Source: Paracoccaceae bacterium (GTDB lineage Bacteria; Pseudomonadota; Alphaproteobacteria; Rhodobacterales; Rhodobacteraceae). From it: DNA of 64,000 nt. Below the pieces are notes generated by a model. It saw only the letters and a program-made list of their open reading frames with translations, did no database searches and had not been told where the DNA came from. The stretch is taken from contig JANQRE010000011.1 of NCBI GenBank assembly GCA_028284705.1, forward strand, positions 1 to 64,000. The letters are read 5' to 3'. Position numbers and translations under genes: made by a program. Positions within the stretch are counted from its first letter, which is position 1. The number at the start of each line of letters is the position of its first letter. Shown piece after piece: positions 56,801 to 64,000 of this stretch.

Positions 56801-57596
56801 CCAACTCATCGCCCTTGTCGATAGTGCCGCCCGCGCGGTGATGGCCCTGGAGGAGCCCGACGATCTGAACCCCGCCGCAGCCCGCGCCCGCGCGGAAGGC
56901 GACACCGCCCGCGTCTTCGGCTCCAAACCCGGCGCTTATGGCGCGGGCCTGCAAGCCATGATTGACGAGCGCCTCTGGTCCACCCGTGCTGACCTCGGCG
57001 AGGCCTATCTCACCTGGGGCTCCTACGCCTACACCACGAAAGATGAAGGCCGCGAAGCGCGTGCAGAATTCGAACAACGCCTCACCCAGACAGAGGCCAT
57101 CGTGCAAAACCAGGACAACCGCGAACACGACATCCTCGACAGCGACGACTATTACCAGTTCGAAGGCGGCGCTGCAGCGGCCATTCACAAACTGCAGGGA
57201 CAAGATCGCCCGATCTATCACAACGATCACTCCCGCCCCGAACGCCCGGTGATCCGCACGCTTGACGATGAGATCGGCCGCGTCATGCGCTCCCGCGCGG
57301 TGAACCCGAAATGGATCGAAGGCGTCAAACGCCACGGCTACAAAGGCGCATTCGAAATGGCGGCGACGCTCGACTATCTCTTCGCCTTTGCCGCCACCAC
57401 AGGCGCCGTCAAGAACCACCACTTCGATCTGGTCTATGACGCTTATCTCGAAGACGGCGCCACGCGTGGGTTCATCGAAGAGCACAACCCGAGTGGGTTG
57501 CGCGAGATGGCGGAACGGTTTCGGGAGGCGATCGATCGCGGCCTCTGGGTGCCGCGCTCAAATTCCGCCCGTGCTCGGATCGAAACATTGACATGA
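53886..57596 (+). CDS. cobN: Cobaltochelatase subunit CobN
   Basis: Large subunit (1236 aa) of the aerobic CobNST cobaltochelatase, which inserts Co2+ into hydrogenobyrinic acid a,c-diamide using ATP. It has the family N terminus MHLLAATPGSVDDGQEPVDL and the central chelatase motifs LQPARGYNIDPTETYHSPDL (in part), HMGKHGNLEWLPGKALALS and GEGTQAKRRGQAVIIDHLTPP. No Shine-Dalgarno sequence is evident ahead of the ATG, which directly follows repeat copy C. Codons 490-500 contain an in-frame copy of the repeat motif that encodes FILAEILPPEG. cobS and cobT are not in the window. Confidence 0.96.
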   Translation: MHLLAATPGSVDDGQEPVDLGQTPADIVFISAADTELAALSEARAEMATPPTLRLASLTHLQHPMSVDLHVEHCASKSRLIIARVLGGTGYWSYGIAQYSAACHAAGIPFVALPGDDKPDPELRDLSTVSDEDYAALWAYLVEGGPANAANFLSYAKAMLDGAEKPPTAAPLLRAGVYWPGAGVSDLATAQAAWTEGQPVVPLIFYRALVQGAGLNPVNRLTKALLRAGLNPLPIFVASLKDPLSQSTLATLFEAAPPDVILNATSFAVGSPHAGDTSPENPLSQPAANKAPVFQVVFASSTEAAWEEAASGLSARDIAMNVALPEVDGRILSRAVSFKGEAFFDEATECAIATYRARGDRISFVAELAANWANLRRTNAADKKVALILANYPNKDGRLANGVGLDTPAATVHVLNLLRDNGYTVTPPNDAKSLMDQITAGPTNWLTDRATREGGEALPLDIYLEHYAKLPWDVREQIKTRWGPPEKDPFILAEILPPEGPPAKGPAFKLSILRFGNAVVGLQPARGYNIDPTETYHSPDLVPPHNYLAFYFWLRHHWGADALVHMGKHGNLEWLPGKALALSDTCFPEAIFGPTPHIYPFIVNDPGEGTQAKRRGQAVIIDHLTPPLTRAETYGPLRDLEALVDEYYEAAGVDPRRIDHLRREILSLSAVTGLDKDVGMSGSDAEGDLAKLDAYLCELKEAQIRDGLHIFGHSPTGDQARDLAIALTRVPRGDGKGKHASLIRALAEDLNLGVDPLDCDMADTYVGPKPAALSGEGAWRSNGDTVERLEALAVRLLDGETSPSGAASTAVLDHIEAEIKPTIAACGPAEGAGLLTALSGHFVAPAPSGAPTRGRLDTLPTGRNFFSVDARAVPTPTAWALGWKSANLLIEKHLQTHGDWPRTMLLTAWGTANMRTGGDDIAQALALMGVKPTWDSANRRVTGFEILPQSVLDRPRVDVTLRISGFFRDAFPQLIALVDSAARAVMALEEPDDLNPAAARARAEGDTARVFGSKPGAYGAGLQAMIDERLWSTRADLGEAYLTWGSYAYTTKDEGREARAEFEQRLTQTEAIVQNQDNREHDILDSDDYYQFEGGAAAAIHKLQGQDRPIYHNDHSRPERPVIRTLDDEIGRVMRSRAVNPKWIEGVKRHGYKGAFEMAATLDYLFAFAATTGAVKNHHFDLVYDAYLEDGATRGFIEEHNPSGLREMAERFREAIDRGLWVPRSNSARARIETLT
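55353..55385 (-). repeat. Repeat motif copy D, in frame within cobN
   Basis: On the minus strand this is the conserved motif GAGTATTTCTGCCAGAATGA (55373 to 55354), preceded by a GGGGG run as in intergenic copies. On the plus strand it encodes residues 490-500, FILAEILPPEG, between DP and PPAKGPAFKL. The same motif at 59121-59142 differs at only a few positions. Confidence 0.7.
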
Positions 57597-58066
57597 AAAT
57601 CGCTGAGATATCAGAGGGCTACGACCGCTGGCGCGAGGTGCTGGCACTTCTTCATCAGTCCTTTGCCTATATGGAAGACCGCTTGCGACATCCCGCGAAG
57701 GCGACGCTTCTGCGCGAGGAGGATTTGCGTGCCGCTGCCCAACGCGGGACGGCCCTGATCATCGAGGAGGAGGGTCAGCCCATCGCCTGCCTCTTCTGTC
57801 GCCCATCACGCGACATCCCCGACGCGCTCTATCTGGGCTGGCTCGCCGTGGCGGAGACGCACCGGGGCGCCGGGCTGGCCCGGGCCTTGGTCGCGCATGC
57901 AGAAAATCGCGCGCGCAGTGACGGCTTTGCGGCGCTGACGCTCGATACCGGCCGCGCCCTTGACGAGGTTCAGGCGGTGTTCACACGCCTGGGGTTTGTC
58001 GAGACGGAAAACCCAAACGCCGAGGCCGATATCATCACCATGATCAAACCGCTCGATCCGGCTTAA
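57593..58066 (+). CDS. GNAT acetyltransferase downstream of cobN
   Basis: A 157-aa GNAT protein overlapping the cobN stop by 4 nt (ATGA), so translated together with it. LYLGWLAVAETHRGAGLARALV carries the acetyl-CoA loop HRGAGLA, and VQAVFTRLGFVETENP is the C-terminal motif. Second acetyltransferase tied to this cobalamin set. Substrate unknown. Its stop overlaps the convergent lipoprotein gene in a TTAA palindrome. Confidence 0.88.
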   Translation: MKIAEISEGYDRWREVLALLHQSFAYMEDRLRHPAKATLLREEDLRAAAQRGTALIIEEEGQPIACLFCRPSRDIPDALYLGWLAVAETHRGAGLARALVAHAENRARSDGFAALTLDTGRALDEVQAVFTRLGFVETENPNAEADIITMIKPLDPA

Positions 58067-58356
58067 CACACCAGTTCCGCTGCGATTTTCGCAGCATCCC
58101 CCTGAACTTTCGCCGGGTTCACCCGGCATCCGCTTGCCGTCTCAATGGCGGAGATCCCGGCACGCGACACAACCTCATATTTCGGGCGCCACATGGGGTT
58201 CAATCGGTACGCTTCCGCCTCGCTGAGCGTGTGGAAAACCCGAAACCGCATCCCATCCACCGTCACGGTTTCCGCCGGTGCATAGCGGTTGGGATAGGTC
58301 GGCATGTTGCAGGCCGCCACGCAGGTGAGGCTCAGGATCAGCAATCGCATGGCCAT
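58063..58356 (-). CDS. Small predicted lipoprotein
   Basis: A 97-aa protein (or 95 aa from a second ATG at 58350) with a lipoprotein signal MRLLILSLTCVAAC, the lipobox ending in a cysteine, so probably tethered to a membrane after cleavage. The rest (FRVFHTLSEAEAYRLNP, RAGISAIETASGCRVNPAKV) shows no domain I recognise. Convergent with the acetyltransferase gene and divergent from cobO. Confidence 0.7.
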   Translation of the reverse strand: MAMRLLILSLTCVAACNMPTYPNRYAPAETVTVDGMRFRVFHTLSEAEAYRLNPMWRPKYEVVSRAGISAIETASGCRVNPAKVQGDAAKIAAELVC

Positions 58357-58451
58357 GATCTGTCGCGCCCCTTGGTTAATAAATCGTTCATGCCCTTGCC
58401 TTTCGGCCCCCCGCGCATCAGGTTTCCTCAGAACCTATGGGAGCCCCCACT

Positions 58452-59075
58452 ATGACCGATGACACCAGCGCTGAGGACCTCGCGCGCCACGCCCAAAAGA
58501 TGGCGAAGAAAAAAGCCGCGCGCGACAAGATCATGGCCACGAAGACCGACAAGAAAGGCCTGATCATCGTGCATACCGGCAAGGGTAAAGGCAAAAGCTC
58601 GGCCGCCTTCGGGATGATCTTCCGCTGCATCGCGCATGATATGAAATGCGCCGTGGTTCAGTTCATCAAGGGCGGCATGTCCACAGGTGAACGCGATCTC
58701 ATTCTGTCAAAATTTTCAGACACTTGTGCGTTTCACACCATGGGCGAAGGCTTCACCTGGGAGACCCAGGACAAGTCGCGCGACATCGAAATGGCGCAAG
58801 CCGCCTGGGAGAAAGCCAAGGAGCTGATCCGCGACCCCGAGAACAAGATGGTGCTTCTAGACGAGATCAATATCGCCATGCGCTACGATTATGTGGATGT
58901 GAACGAGGTTGTGGCGTTTCTGTCGTCCGAAAAACCCGAGATGACCCATGTGGTTCTCACGGGGCGCAACGCCAATGACGAGCTAATCGACGTGGCCGAT
59001 CTCGTCACCGAAATGGAGCTTGTGAAACACCCGTTCCGCTCCGGCATCAAAGCCCAGATCGGTGTCGAATATTAA
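58452..59075 (+). CDS. cobO: Cob(I)yrinic acid a,c-diamide adenosyltransferase
   Basis: Adenosylates the cobalt of reduced cobyrinic acid diamide, giving the Co-C bond of coenzyme B12. The 207-aa protein has a basic N-terminal helix and the P-loop TGKGKGKSS at 42-50, then FIKGGMSTGERDL, GEGFTWETQD and LLDEINIAMRYDYVDVNEV, all CobO/BtuR family marks. The ATG at 58452 with GGGAG 8 nt ahead is preferred to an in-frame ATG at 58437. It lies in the cobalamin block but is separated from cobN by two genes, so may have its own promoter. Confidence 0.96.
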   Translation: MTDDTSAEDLARHAQKMAKKKAARDKIMATKTDKKGLIIVHTGKGKGKSSAAFGMIFRCIAHDMKCAVVQFIKGGMSTGERDLILSKFSDTCAFHTMGEGFTWETQDKSRDIEMAQAAWEKAKELIRDPENKMVLLDEINIAMRYDYVDVNEVVAFLSSEKPEMTHVVLTGRNANDELIDVADLVTEMELVKHPFRSGIKAQIGVEY

Positions 59076-59080
59076 CCGCC

Positions 59081-59394
59081 ATTAAGGTTAACGCGCCCGC
59101 CTCTCAAACCTCCTGAGGCTTTCATTCTGGCAAAAAATACTCCCGCCGGAGGCTTTGGGCCGGCTCAGACCGCGTGACACCGGATCGGATCGCACCATGG
59201 TCAATGGTCCGAATGCGGCCAGCGCCAACCATTTGAGTATTTTTACCAGAATGAAACCAGTATCACGCGAGAGAGGCGTTGCGGTACAGGGTGGAGACCC
59301 GATGACCGCCCAGGGTGAAGCCGCTGAATTTCAGTGACTTCTTGTGCATCAGGGGGACCACGTGTGCCCCCTGGTGGCGCGCGTTAACCTTAAT
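59081..59394. repeat. Nested inverted repeats between cobO and the TPP enzyme gene
   Basis: The 334-nt gap holds no supportable gene. Its ends are a perfect 16-bp inverted pair, ATTAAGGTTAACGCGC (59081-59096) and its reverse complement (59379-59394). Inside are two opposing copies of the dispersed motif: minus strand at 59121-59142 and plus strand GAGTATTTTTACCAGAATGA at 59235-59254, almost identical. A further hairpin CAGGGGG/CCCCCTG lies at 59350-59373. Two convergent genes end here, so a terminating or insulating role is possible. Confidence 0.75.
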
Positions 59395-59409
59395 ATCCGG
59401 TAAGCGAAA

Positions 59410-61074
59410 CTATTTGAGATTGCGGTGTCCGAGCGCCCGCGTTTCGCTGACCGTCATGCCGGTCGACAGCACCTCGTCATCGAGTTTCAGTTCGATCACC
59501 GCAAGCGTGCCTGCGTCCTGCGCCGCTTGGAAGGCTTCGGCAAAATCCTCGGTCCGGTTCACAACCATGCCAAATCCGCCATAGGCACGTGCCAGTGCCG
59601 CGAAATCCGGATTGGCAAGAGCCGTGCCCGAGACCCGTTCGGGATAGGCCAATTCCTGATGCATCCGGATCGTGCCGTATTTGCCATTGTTGACAACGAT
59701 CACGATCACCGCGGCGCCGTGCTGCATCGCCGTCGAACACTCATTCAGCGACATCTGGAAACACCCATCACCGGCAAAACAGATCGCCGGCCGGTCGGGA
59801 TGTTCCAGCTTCGCGGCAATGGCGGCGGGAAACCCATATCCCATGCTGCCGGATGTCGGGGCAACCTGCGTATGGACGCGCTTGTAGCGGAAATAGCGAT
59901 GCAGAAACGCTGCATAATTGCCCGCCCCATTGGTCAGGATCGCGTCCTCAGGCAGATGCTCCGAAAGCCATGGGATAATCTCTTCCATCTGCACCTGCCC
60001 GGGTGTGGCGTTCGGCTCCTGCCATGCCTCGTAATTGCGCCGCGCAGCAGCACGCCAATCGCGCCATGCCGCGCTGTCGATGGTCATTTGTCCCATGGCC
60101 TCCAGCACCGAAAGCGAAGACGCACAGACAGCCAGATCAACGGAATAAAGCCGCGCGAGCATATCCGGGTCAGGATGGGTTTGAATGAGTGTTTTGTCCG
60201 ACCCGGCAGGGTCCAACAGGTCGTACCCATCGGTCGCAATATCGCCAAACCGCGTGCCGAGCATCAAAAGCGTATCCGCTTCCCGCACCAGATCCGCGAG
60301 TTTCGGGTTCATCCCCACAGCGAGATCGCCGACATAGTTCGGATGCCGATTGTCGAGGTAATCCTGCCTCCGGAACGGCACGGCGACCGGCAGATCGAAC
60401 CGCTCGGCCACTTGGGCTAGGGCGGTGGCGGCATCCTCCGACCAGCCCGGCCCACCAGCAATGAGAAGCGGGCGTTCAGTGCGGGTCAGGGCTGCTGCAA
60501 TGGCCTCCGCCTGCGTGTCCGTCGCGACTGGAGCCGACACATCCACCCGCGGGCGGTCAGAGACTTCGGCGACGGCGGACAGCATATCCTCGGGCAGAGC
60601 CAGCACCACGGGCCCGGGACGACCCGACATCGCGGTTTGAAAGGCGCGGGCGACATATTCCGGGATGCGCTCGGTCTGGTCAATCTCGGCGACCCATTTC
60701 GCCAGGGGTCCGAACATCGCGCGATAATTCACCTCCTGGAACGCTTCCCGGTCGCGATGGCCACGCGCGATCTGGCCGACAAACAACACCATCGGCGTGG
60801 AATCCTGCATCGCCACATGCACGCCGCTCGATCCGTTCGTCGCGCCCGGACCCCGGGTCACGAAAGCCACGCCTGGGCGCCCGGTCAGCTTGCCATGCGC
60901 CTCGGCCATCATCACCGCGCCCCCTTCATGGCGGCAGACGACGTTTTGAATGGCGCTGTCATGCAGCCCGTCGAGCACCGCCAGAAAGCTCTCGCCCGGC
61001 ACCGAGAACACACGCTGCACACCCTGAACGGCCAGTTGATCGGTCAGGATCTTGCCACCGTGTCGCGCCGCCAT
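59410..61074 (-). CDS. Acetolactate-synthase-like thiamine pyrophosphate enzyme
   Basis: A 554-aa TPP-dependent enzyme of the acetohydroxyacid synthase/benzoylformate decarboxylase superfamily. The cofactor-activating glutamate is E50 in CRHEGGAVMMAEAHG, the FAD/ADP-like middle domain has AGGPGWSEDAAT, and the TPP-magnesium motif runs from AGDGCFQM to VNNGKYG. No small regulatory subunit gene adjoins it, so it is unlikely to be the main biosynthetic IlvB. True substrate unknown. Start at 61074 follows AGGAG; an in-frame upstream start at 61137 is less family-like. Confidence 0.88.
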   Translation of the reverse strand: MAARHGGKILTDQLAVQGVQRVFSVPGESFLAVLDGLHDSAIQNVVCRHEGGAVMMAEAHGKLTGRPGVAFVTRGPGATNGSSGVHVAMQDSTPMVLFVGQIARGHRDREAFQEVNYRAMFGPLAKWVAEIDQTERIPEYVARAFQTAMSGRPGPVVLALPEDMLSAVAEVSDRPRVDVSAPVATDTQAEAIAAALTRTERPLLIAGGPGWSEDAATALAQVAERFDLPVAVPFRRQDYLDNRHPNYVGDLAVGMNPKLADLVREADTLLMLGTRFGDIATDGYDLLDPAGSDKTLIQTHPDPDMLARLYSVDLAVCASSLSVLEAMGQMTIDSAAWRDWRAAARRNYEAWQEPNATPGQVQMEEIIPWLSEHLPEDAILTNGAGNYAAFLHRYFRYKRVHTQVAPTSGSMGYGFPAAIAAKLEHPDRPAICFAGDGCFQMSLNECSTAMQHGAAVIVIVVNNGKYGTIRMHQELAYPERVSGTALANPDFAALARAYGGFGMVVNRTEDFAEAFQAAQDAGTLAVIELKLDDEVLSTGMTVSETRALGHRNLK

Positions 61075-61165
61075 ATCTTGAGCACTCCTGCTTGTGGGCA
61101 CAGTTCTCGCCCGCATGATGTTCGCCAGAGAGACCACACTTACGGCTCAAGGAAAAGGACAACTG

Positions 61166-61696
61166 ATGCATCTTCTCGGGATTTCCGGCTCGCTTCGCAA
61201 AGCAAGCTTCAACACAAAACTTGTGCACGAGGCGGCGCGGCTCTTCGCGCCCGACACGTTCACGCTGGCGAACCTGCATCTGCCGCTTTATGACGGCGAT
61301 CTGGAAGCGGCAGAGGGCATCCCCGAGGCGGTCCAGACCCTGTCCGATCAGATCGCCGCCGCCGATGCCGTGGTGATTGCGACGCCGGAATACAACAAAG
61401 GCATTTCGGGCGTTCTGAAGAACGCGCTCGATTGGGTGAGCCGGACGGAGGGCAATCCGTGGAATGCCAAACCCGTTGCCATCATGTCCGCCACAGCCGG
61501 GCGCGCCGGTGGCGAGCGCACGCAATATGACCTGCGGCTCAAGCTTGTGACCTTTCGGCCAAGGGTTCTGTCGGGCCCGGAGGTGCTGGTCGCAGGCGCG
61601 TCAAAGGAATTCGACGCAGAGGGTCACCTGACCGGCGAGATGTATCTCAAATTGCTGACCGAGTTGATGGATGCGCTCAGGGCAGAGGTCGGTTAG
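61166..61696 (+). CDS. NADPH-dependent FMN reductase
   Basis: A 176-aa flavodoxin-like reductase of the NADPH-dependent FMN/azo/chromate reductase family (ChrR/ArsH-like small members). LLGISGSLRKASFNTKL binds FMN phosphate, TPEYNKGISGVLKNALDWVSR is the signature, and AGRAGGERTQYDLR follows. The ATG at 61166 follows AAAAGGA. It is divergent from the TPP enzyme, and its stop overlaps the convergent VOC gene in TTAG. Confidence 0.92.
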   Translation: MHLLGISGSLRKASFNTKLVHEAARLFAPDTFTLANLHLPLYDGDLEAAEGIPEAVQTLSDQIAAADAVVIATPEYNKGISGVLKNALDWVSRTEGNPWNAKPVAIMSATAGRAGGERTQYDLRLKLVTFRPRVLSGPEVLVAGASKEFDAEGHLTGEMYLKLLTELMDALRAEVG

Positions 61697-62085
61697 GTCT
61701 GGTTCGATATCTCGATCAGATTGCCATCGGGATCACGCAGATAGATCGACAGGATCGGCACCGTGGCTCCGGTGCGTGCAACTGGTCCCTCAACCAGGGC
61801 GATGCCGCGCTCCGAGAGCGCCTCTGCCCATTCCGCCACAGGGGTCGTGGAGAGAAAACACAAATCCGCAGTGCCAGGCCGGGCATGCGCGGCTTTGGGA
61901 TCAAATTCGGCGCCCGCTTGGTGCAGGTTGATCTTCTGAGCCCCGAATGTCAGCGCCACACGGGTCGAGCCATCGGCGGGCCGAAACGTCTCGACCTCCA
62001 TGCCCAGAACATCGCGATAGAAGCGACAAGTCGCGTCAATGTCGCGCACGGTCAGAACCAGATGGTCGAGGGCGTCCACTTTCAC
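61693..62085 (-). CDS. VOC (glyoxalase-like) family protein
   Basis: A 130-aa single-domain vicinal oxygen chelate protein: ALDHLVLTVRDIDATCRFYR with the first metal histidine, INLHQAGAEFDPKA with a second, and SIYLRDPDGNLIEISNQ with the terminal glutamate. These are the fosfomycin-resistance-like/virulence-associated VOC layout, but no substrate can be assigned. Divergent from the MaoC-like gene by 38 nt. Confidence 0.9.
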   Translation of the reverse strand: MKVDALDHLVLTVRDIDATCRFYRDVLGMEVETFRPADGSTRVALTFGAQKINLHQAGAEFDPKAAHARPGTADLCFLSTTPVAEWAEALSERGIALVEGPVARTGATVPILSIYLRDPDGNLIEISNQT

Positions 62086-62123
62086 CGCTTGTCTCCTGTC
62101 ATTTCGCGCAGCATGGTTCGCGC

Positions 62124-62909
62124 ATGATCAAAACGCAAACCGTTGAAGACATGATCGACCGGGCCCGGGTCGATGCGTTGAACGCCACCCTGGGGCGTGA
62201 TGCCGAGGACCTGCCGCTCTTCGGCCATCAGGCGTTTTTCTGGACCGCTTTGCCTGCCGATCAGCTTGGCCGCGATGGCCACCCGGCCACCGGTCACGCC
62301 AGCGGTCTCATTCCCGATCTCGGCCTGCCGCGGCGCATGTGGGCCGGCGGAGAGATTATTTGGCACGCACCGCTGGAGGTTGGACAAACCGCCACCCGCC
62401 GCTCCACCTGTCTTTCCGCCGAGATCAAACAGGGCAAACGCGGACCGCTCGGCCTCGTGAAACTGTCCCATGAGATCATGCAAAACGACCGCCTCTGCCT
62501 CACCGACCGCCAGGACCTAGTCTATCTCGAAGACCGCCCACAGGCGTCCAAACCACCCGTGGCCCGCACCGATGAAACCCATTCCGAGACCCGCAGCTTC
62601 ACCACCACAGACCTCTTCCGCTACTCCGCCCTCACCTTCAACGGCCACCGCATCCATTACGACCGCGACTATGCGCGGGAGGTCGAGGGCTATCCCGGCC
62701 TCGTCGTACACGGACCGCTTCTGGCGCAATATCTGATCCTGATGGCCGAGCATCTGCTCGGTGGTCTGACCCGCTTCACTTTCCGCGCCACTGCCCCGTT
62801 GTTCGATTTCGAAGAGGGTACATTCTGCGCAATGCCCGCGGACACCGGCCTCGATCTCTGGGTGCGCGGACCGGACGGGCGGCAATGCATGACCGCCTCA
62901 GCGCAGTGA
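62124..62909 (+). CDS. MaoC-like two-domain hydratase
   Basis: A 261-aa double hot-dog protein of the FAS1-type dehydratase/HTD2/mesaconyl-C4-CoA hydratase-like family. The N-terminal domain has WAGGEIIWHAPLEVGQTATR; the C-terminal domain carries the active-site-like YSALTFNGHRIHYDRDYARE and GLVVHGPLLAQYL. It should hydrate or dehydrate an acyl-CoA or acyl-ACP; substrate unknown. Start at 62124 is preferred over an open frame reaching 61947 that overlaps the divergent VOC gene. Its last 12 nt overlap the convergent FAD oxidase gene. Confidence 0.87.
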   Translation: MIKTQTVEDMIDRARVDALNATLGRDAEDLPLFGHQAFFWTALPADQLGRDGHPATGHASGLIPDLGLPRRMWAGGEIIWHAPLEVGQTATRRSTCLSAEIKQGKRGPLGLVKLSHEIMQNDRLCLTDRQDLVYLEDRPQASKPPVARTDETHSETRSFTTTDLFRYSALTFNGHRIHYDRDYAREVEGYPGLVVHGPLLAQYLILMAEHLLGGLTRFTFRATAPLFDFEEGTFCAMPADTGLDLWVRGPDGRQCMTASAQ

Positions 62910-63941
62910 GGCTTCCACCCGGAAACTCTCCGGGATCAGATCGCGACCGTTCAGGATCAGCTCGGCCATGACCTCACCCACTTTCGGCGCCATGCCGAAG
63001 CCGATTTTGAACCCGCCATTGGCGATAAACCGATCTCGCCGCCCCGGATCGGGCCCCAACATCGGCGCGCGGCTTTTGGCACGTGGGCGCACCCCGGCCC
63101 AGCGTTCCAAGACCTCCGCCTCCCGCAATTCCGGCACCGCGCCCCGCACCCGCGCCAGCAGATCCTCCAGCTGCGCATCGGTGGCGTCCGCCGCCGCCCA
63201 GTCCCGCTCCGAGGTCGACCCCACGGCCACGGTGCCATCCCCATGCGGCACCACATGCAACGCATCGACAAAGAGCTGCGGTCGATCCCTCGCCTCATGG
63301 CGCAAGAGCACCGCCTGACCCTTCACGCCATTGCCCACAGGTCGCTGCAACCGCTCCGCCATTGCCAGCAAGCCTTCATACCCCGTGGCCTCCACCACAA
63401 CGCCACCAGGGTCTTCCGTTACACCTTCTTCAATCACGCCGCCCTCGCGCCGGACCGCCGCGGCGAGCGCCAAAACCGCCCGCCGCGGATGGATACGCGC
63501 GCTCAGCGTGTCCCGGATAACCTGTCCCGTCGGCGAGGCCGGGCACCATTCCCGGCTCGCCGCCTCAACCTGCCAGACCGCCTTACCCTGCCACAACTCC
63601 CGCGCCCCCTCCGCGCGCGCCCGCGCCAGTTCCAACCCCCGCGCATCGAGGATCGGCTGCACCCGCCCCGATCGCGCATAGCCCGGGTCCGAGCCAGATA
63701 CCTCGGCGATCTCCGCCCACCAGCGCTCGGCCATCAACAGGCTCTCCAACTGGAACGCTTTCTTCTCGTTCCAGTTCTCCGGAATATGCGGCGCCAATGC
63801 CCCCACCAATCCACCGCTCGACCCGGCCCCCACACGGCGCTTCTCCAACACCCGCACCGAGGCCCCGCGGCGCAAGCATTCCCACGCCACGGACAGGCCA
63901 AAAATCCCGGCCCCCAGAACGGTGATTTCCTCGGTGGACAA
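62898..63941 (-). CDS. FAD-dependent amine/amino acid oxidase
   Basis: A 347-aa DAO-family flavoprotein (glycine oxidase ThiO or D-amino acid dehydrogenase type). The dinucleotide site EITVLGAGIFGLSVAWECLR is at the N terminus, LEKRRVGAGSSGG follows, and the C-terminal WAGVRPRAKSRAPMLGPD and FIANGGFKIGFGMAP close the FAD site. No thi genes adjoin in the window, so ThiO is only one option. A TTG start at 63941 is well supported by GGAGG 6 nt ahead. Nothing recognisable lies in the last 59 nt beyond it. Confidence 0.9.
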   Translation of the reverse strand: MSTEEITVLGAGIFGLSVAWECLRRGASVRVLEKRRVGAGSSGGLVGALAPHIPENWNEKKAFQLESLLMAERWWAEIAEVSGSDPGYARSGRVQPILDARGLELARARAEGARELWQGKAVWQVEAASREWCPASPTGQVIRDTLSARIHPRRAVLALAAAVRREGGVIEEGVTEDPGGVVVEATGYEGLLAMAERLQRPVGNGVKGQAVLLRHEARDRPQLFVDALHVVPHGDGTVAVGSTSERDWAAADATDAQLEDLLARVRGAVPELREAEVLERWAGVRPRAKSRAPMLGPDPGRRDRFIANGGFKIGFGMAPKVGEVMAELILNGRDLIPESFRVEASLR

Positions 63942-64000
63942 GCCGCACCTCCAGGCACATTCTCTGCTCCGGGCTATAGGGCAGGCGAGGGCGATGGAAA

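Noticed and set aside
59155-59337. A 60-codon open frame within the cobO-TPP gap
   Set aside because: It overlaps the inverted motif copy and hairpins, has no ribosome site or family resemblance, and is explained as chance.

Overview
The window reads as chromosomal sequence from an alphaproteobacterium of the order Rhodobacterales, most likely the marine Roseobacter group. The evidence is GC-rich coding DNA, an F1 operon atpHAGDC with no F0 genes beside it, the cox block ctaC-ctaB-small ORF-ctaG-ctaE-surf1, a 103-residue GroES behind a CIRCE operator, and many densely packed genes. I saw no plasmid, prophage, insertion sequence, CRISPR, rRNA or tRNA. Almost everything is core-genome; the unusual material is in the intergenic DNA.

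Layout. 0-5 kb: F1 ATP synthase (delta, alpha, gamma, beta, epsilon), a terminator, then a small H-type lectin. 5-13 kb: mixed metabolic genes (SDR, prs, HCCA isomerase-like, hydrolase, threonine aldolase, ribF, MaoC). 13-17 kb: a minus-strand run of HAD phosphatase, redoxin, Mn-dependent pyrophosphatase and an asparagine-synthase-like ligase. 17-20 kb: a DUF2161 nuclease-like gene and groES-groEL under HrcA/CIRCE control. 20-24 kb: EamA exporter, dprA, tldD. 24-31 kb: cytochrome aa3 oxidase subunits II and III with heme O synthase, Cox11 and SURF1, running on into thrC, an M16 peptidase and an acetyltransferase. 31-36 kb: MBL-fold protein, FAD-linked dehydrogenase, apt, an endolysin-like M15 peptidase and mtnP. 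36-47 kb: SulP transporter, flavin reductase, EcsC, ptsP (EI-Ntr), a NicO nickel/cobalt transporter with its DUF1007 partner, lysC, an orphan pstB. 47-51 kb: smc. 51-59 kb: a cobalamin block led by a B12 riboswitch (cbtB, cbtA, cobW, cobN, cobO) with acetyltransferase genes embedded. 59-64 kb: TPP enzyme, FMN reductase, VOC protein, MaoC-like hydratase, FAD oxidase.

How the genes work together. The F1 and cox blocks serve aerobic energy conservation. The 51-59 kb genes take up cobalt and insert and adenosylate it during aerobic corrin synthesis, with expression set by the riboswitch; the NicO/DUF1007 pair at 42-44 kb may also supply cobalt or nickel. apt, mtnP and prs handle adenine, methylthioadenosine and PRPP.

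Most noteworthy is a family of dispersed intergenic repeats. Three copies (near 9.5, 31.4 and 53.8 kb) share an ordered architecture: a CG-rich hairpin, a G-run/C-run hairpin, then a conserved GAGTATTTT...CCA.TGA motif, each placed within about 10 nt of a stop codon. The motif alone occurs as an inverted pair inside a nested palindrome at 59.1-59.4 kb, and once in frame inside cobN, where it encodes what looks like a short extra loop. Other simple palindrome arrays occupy the 3' flanks of ctaE and the FAD dehydrogenase gene. I know of no assigned function for these elements; this is the best candidate here for something undescribed.
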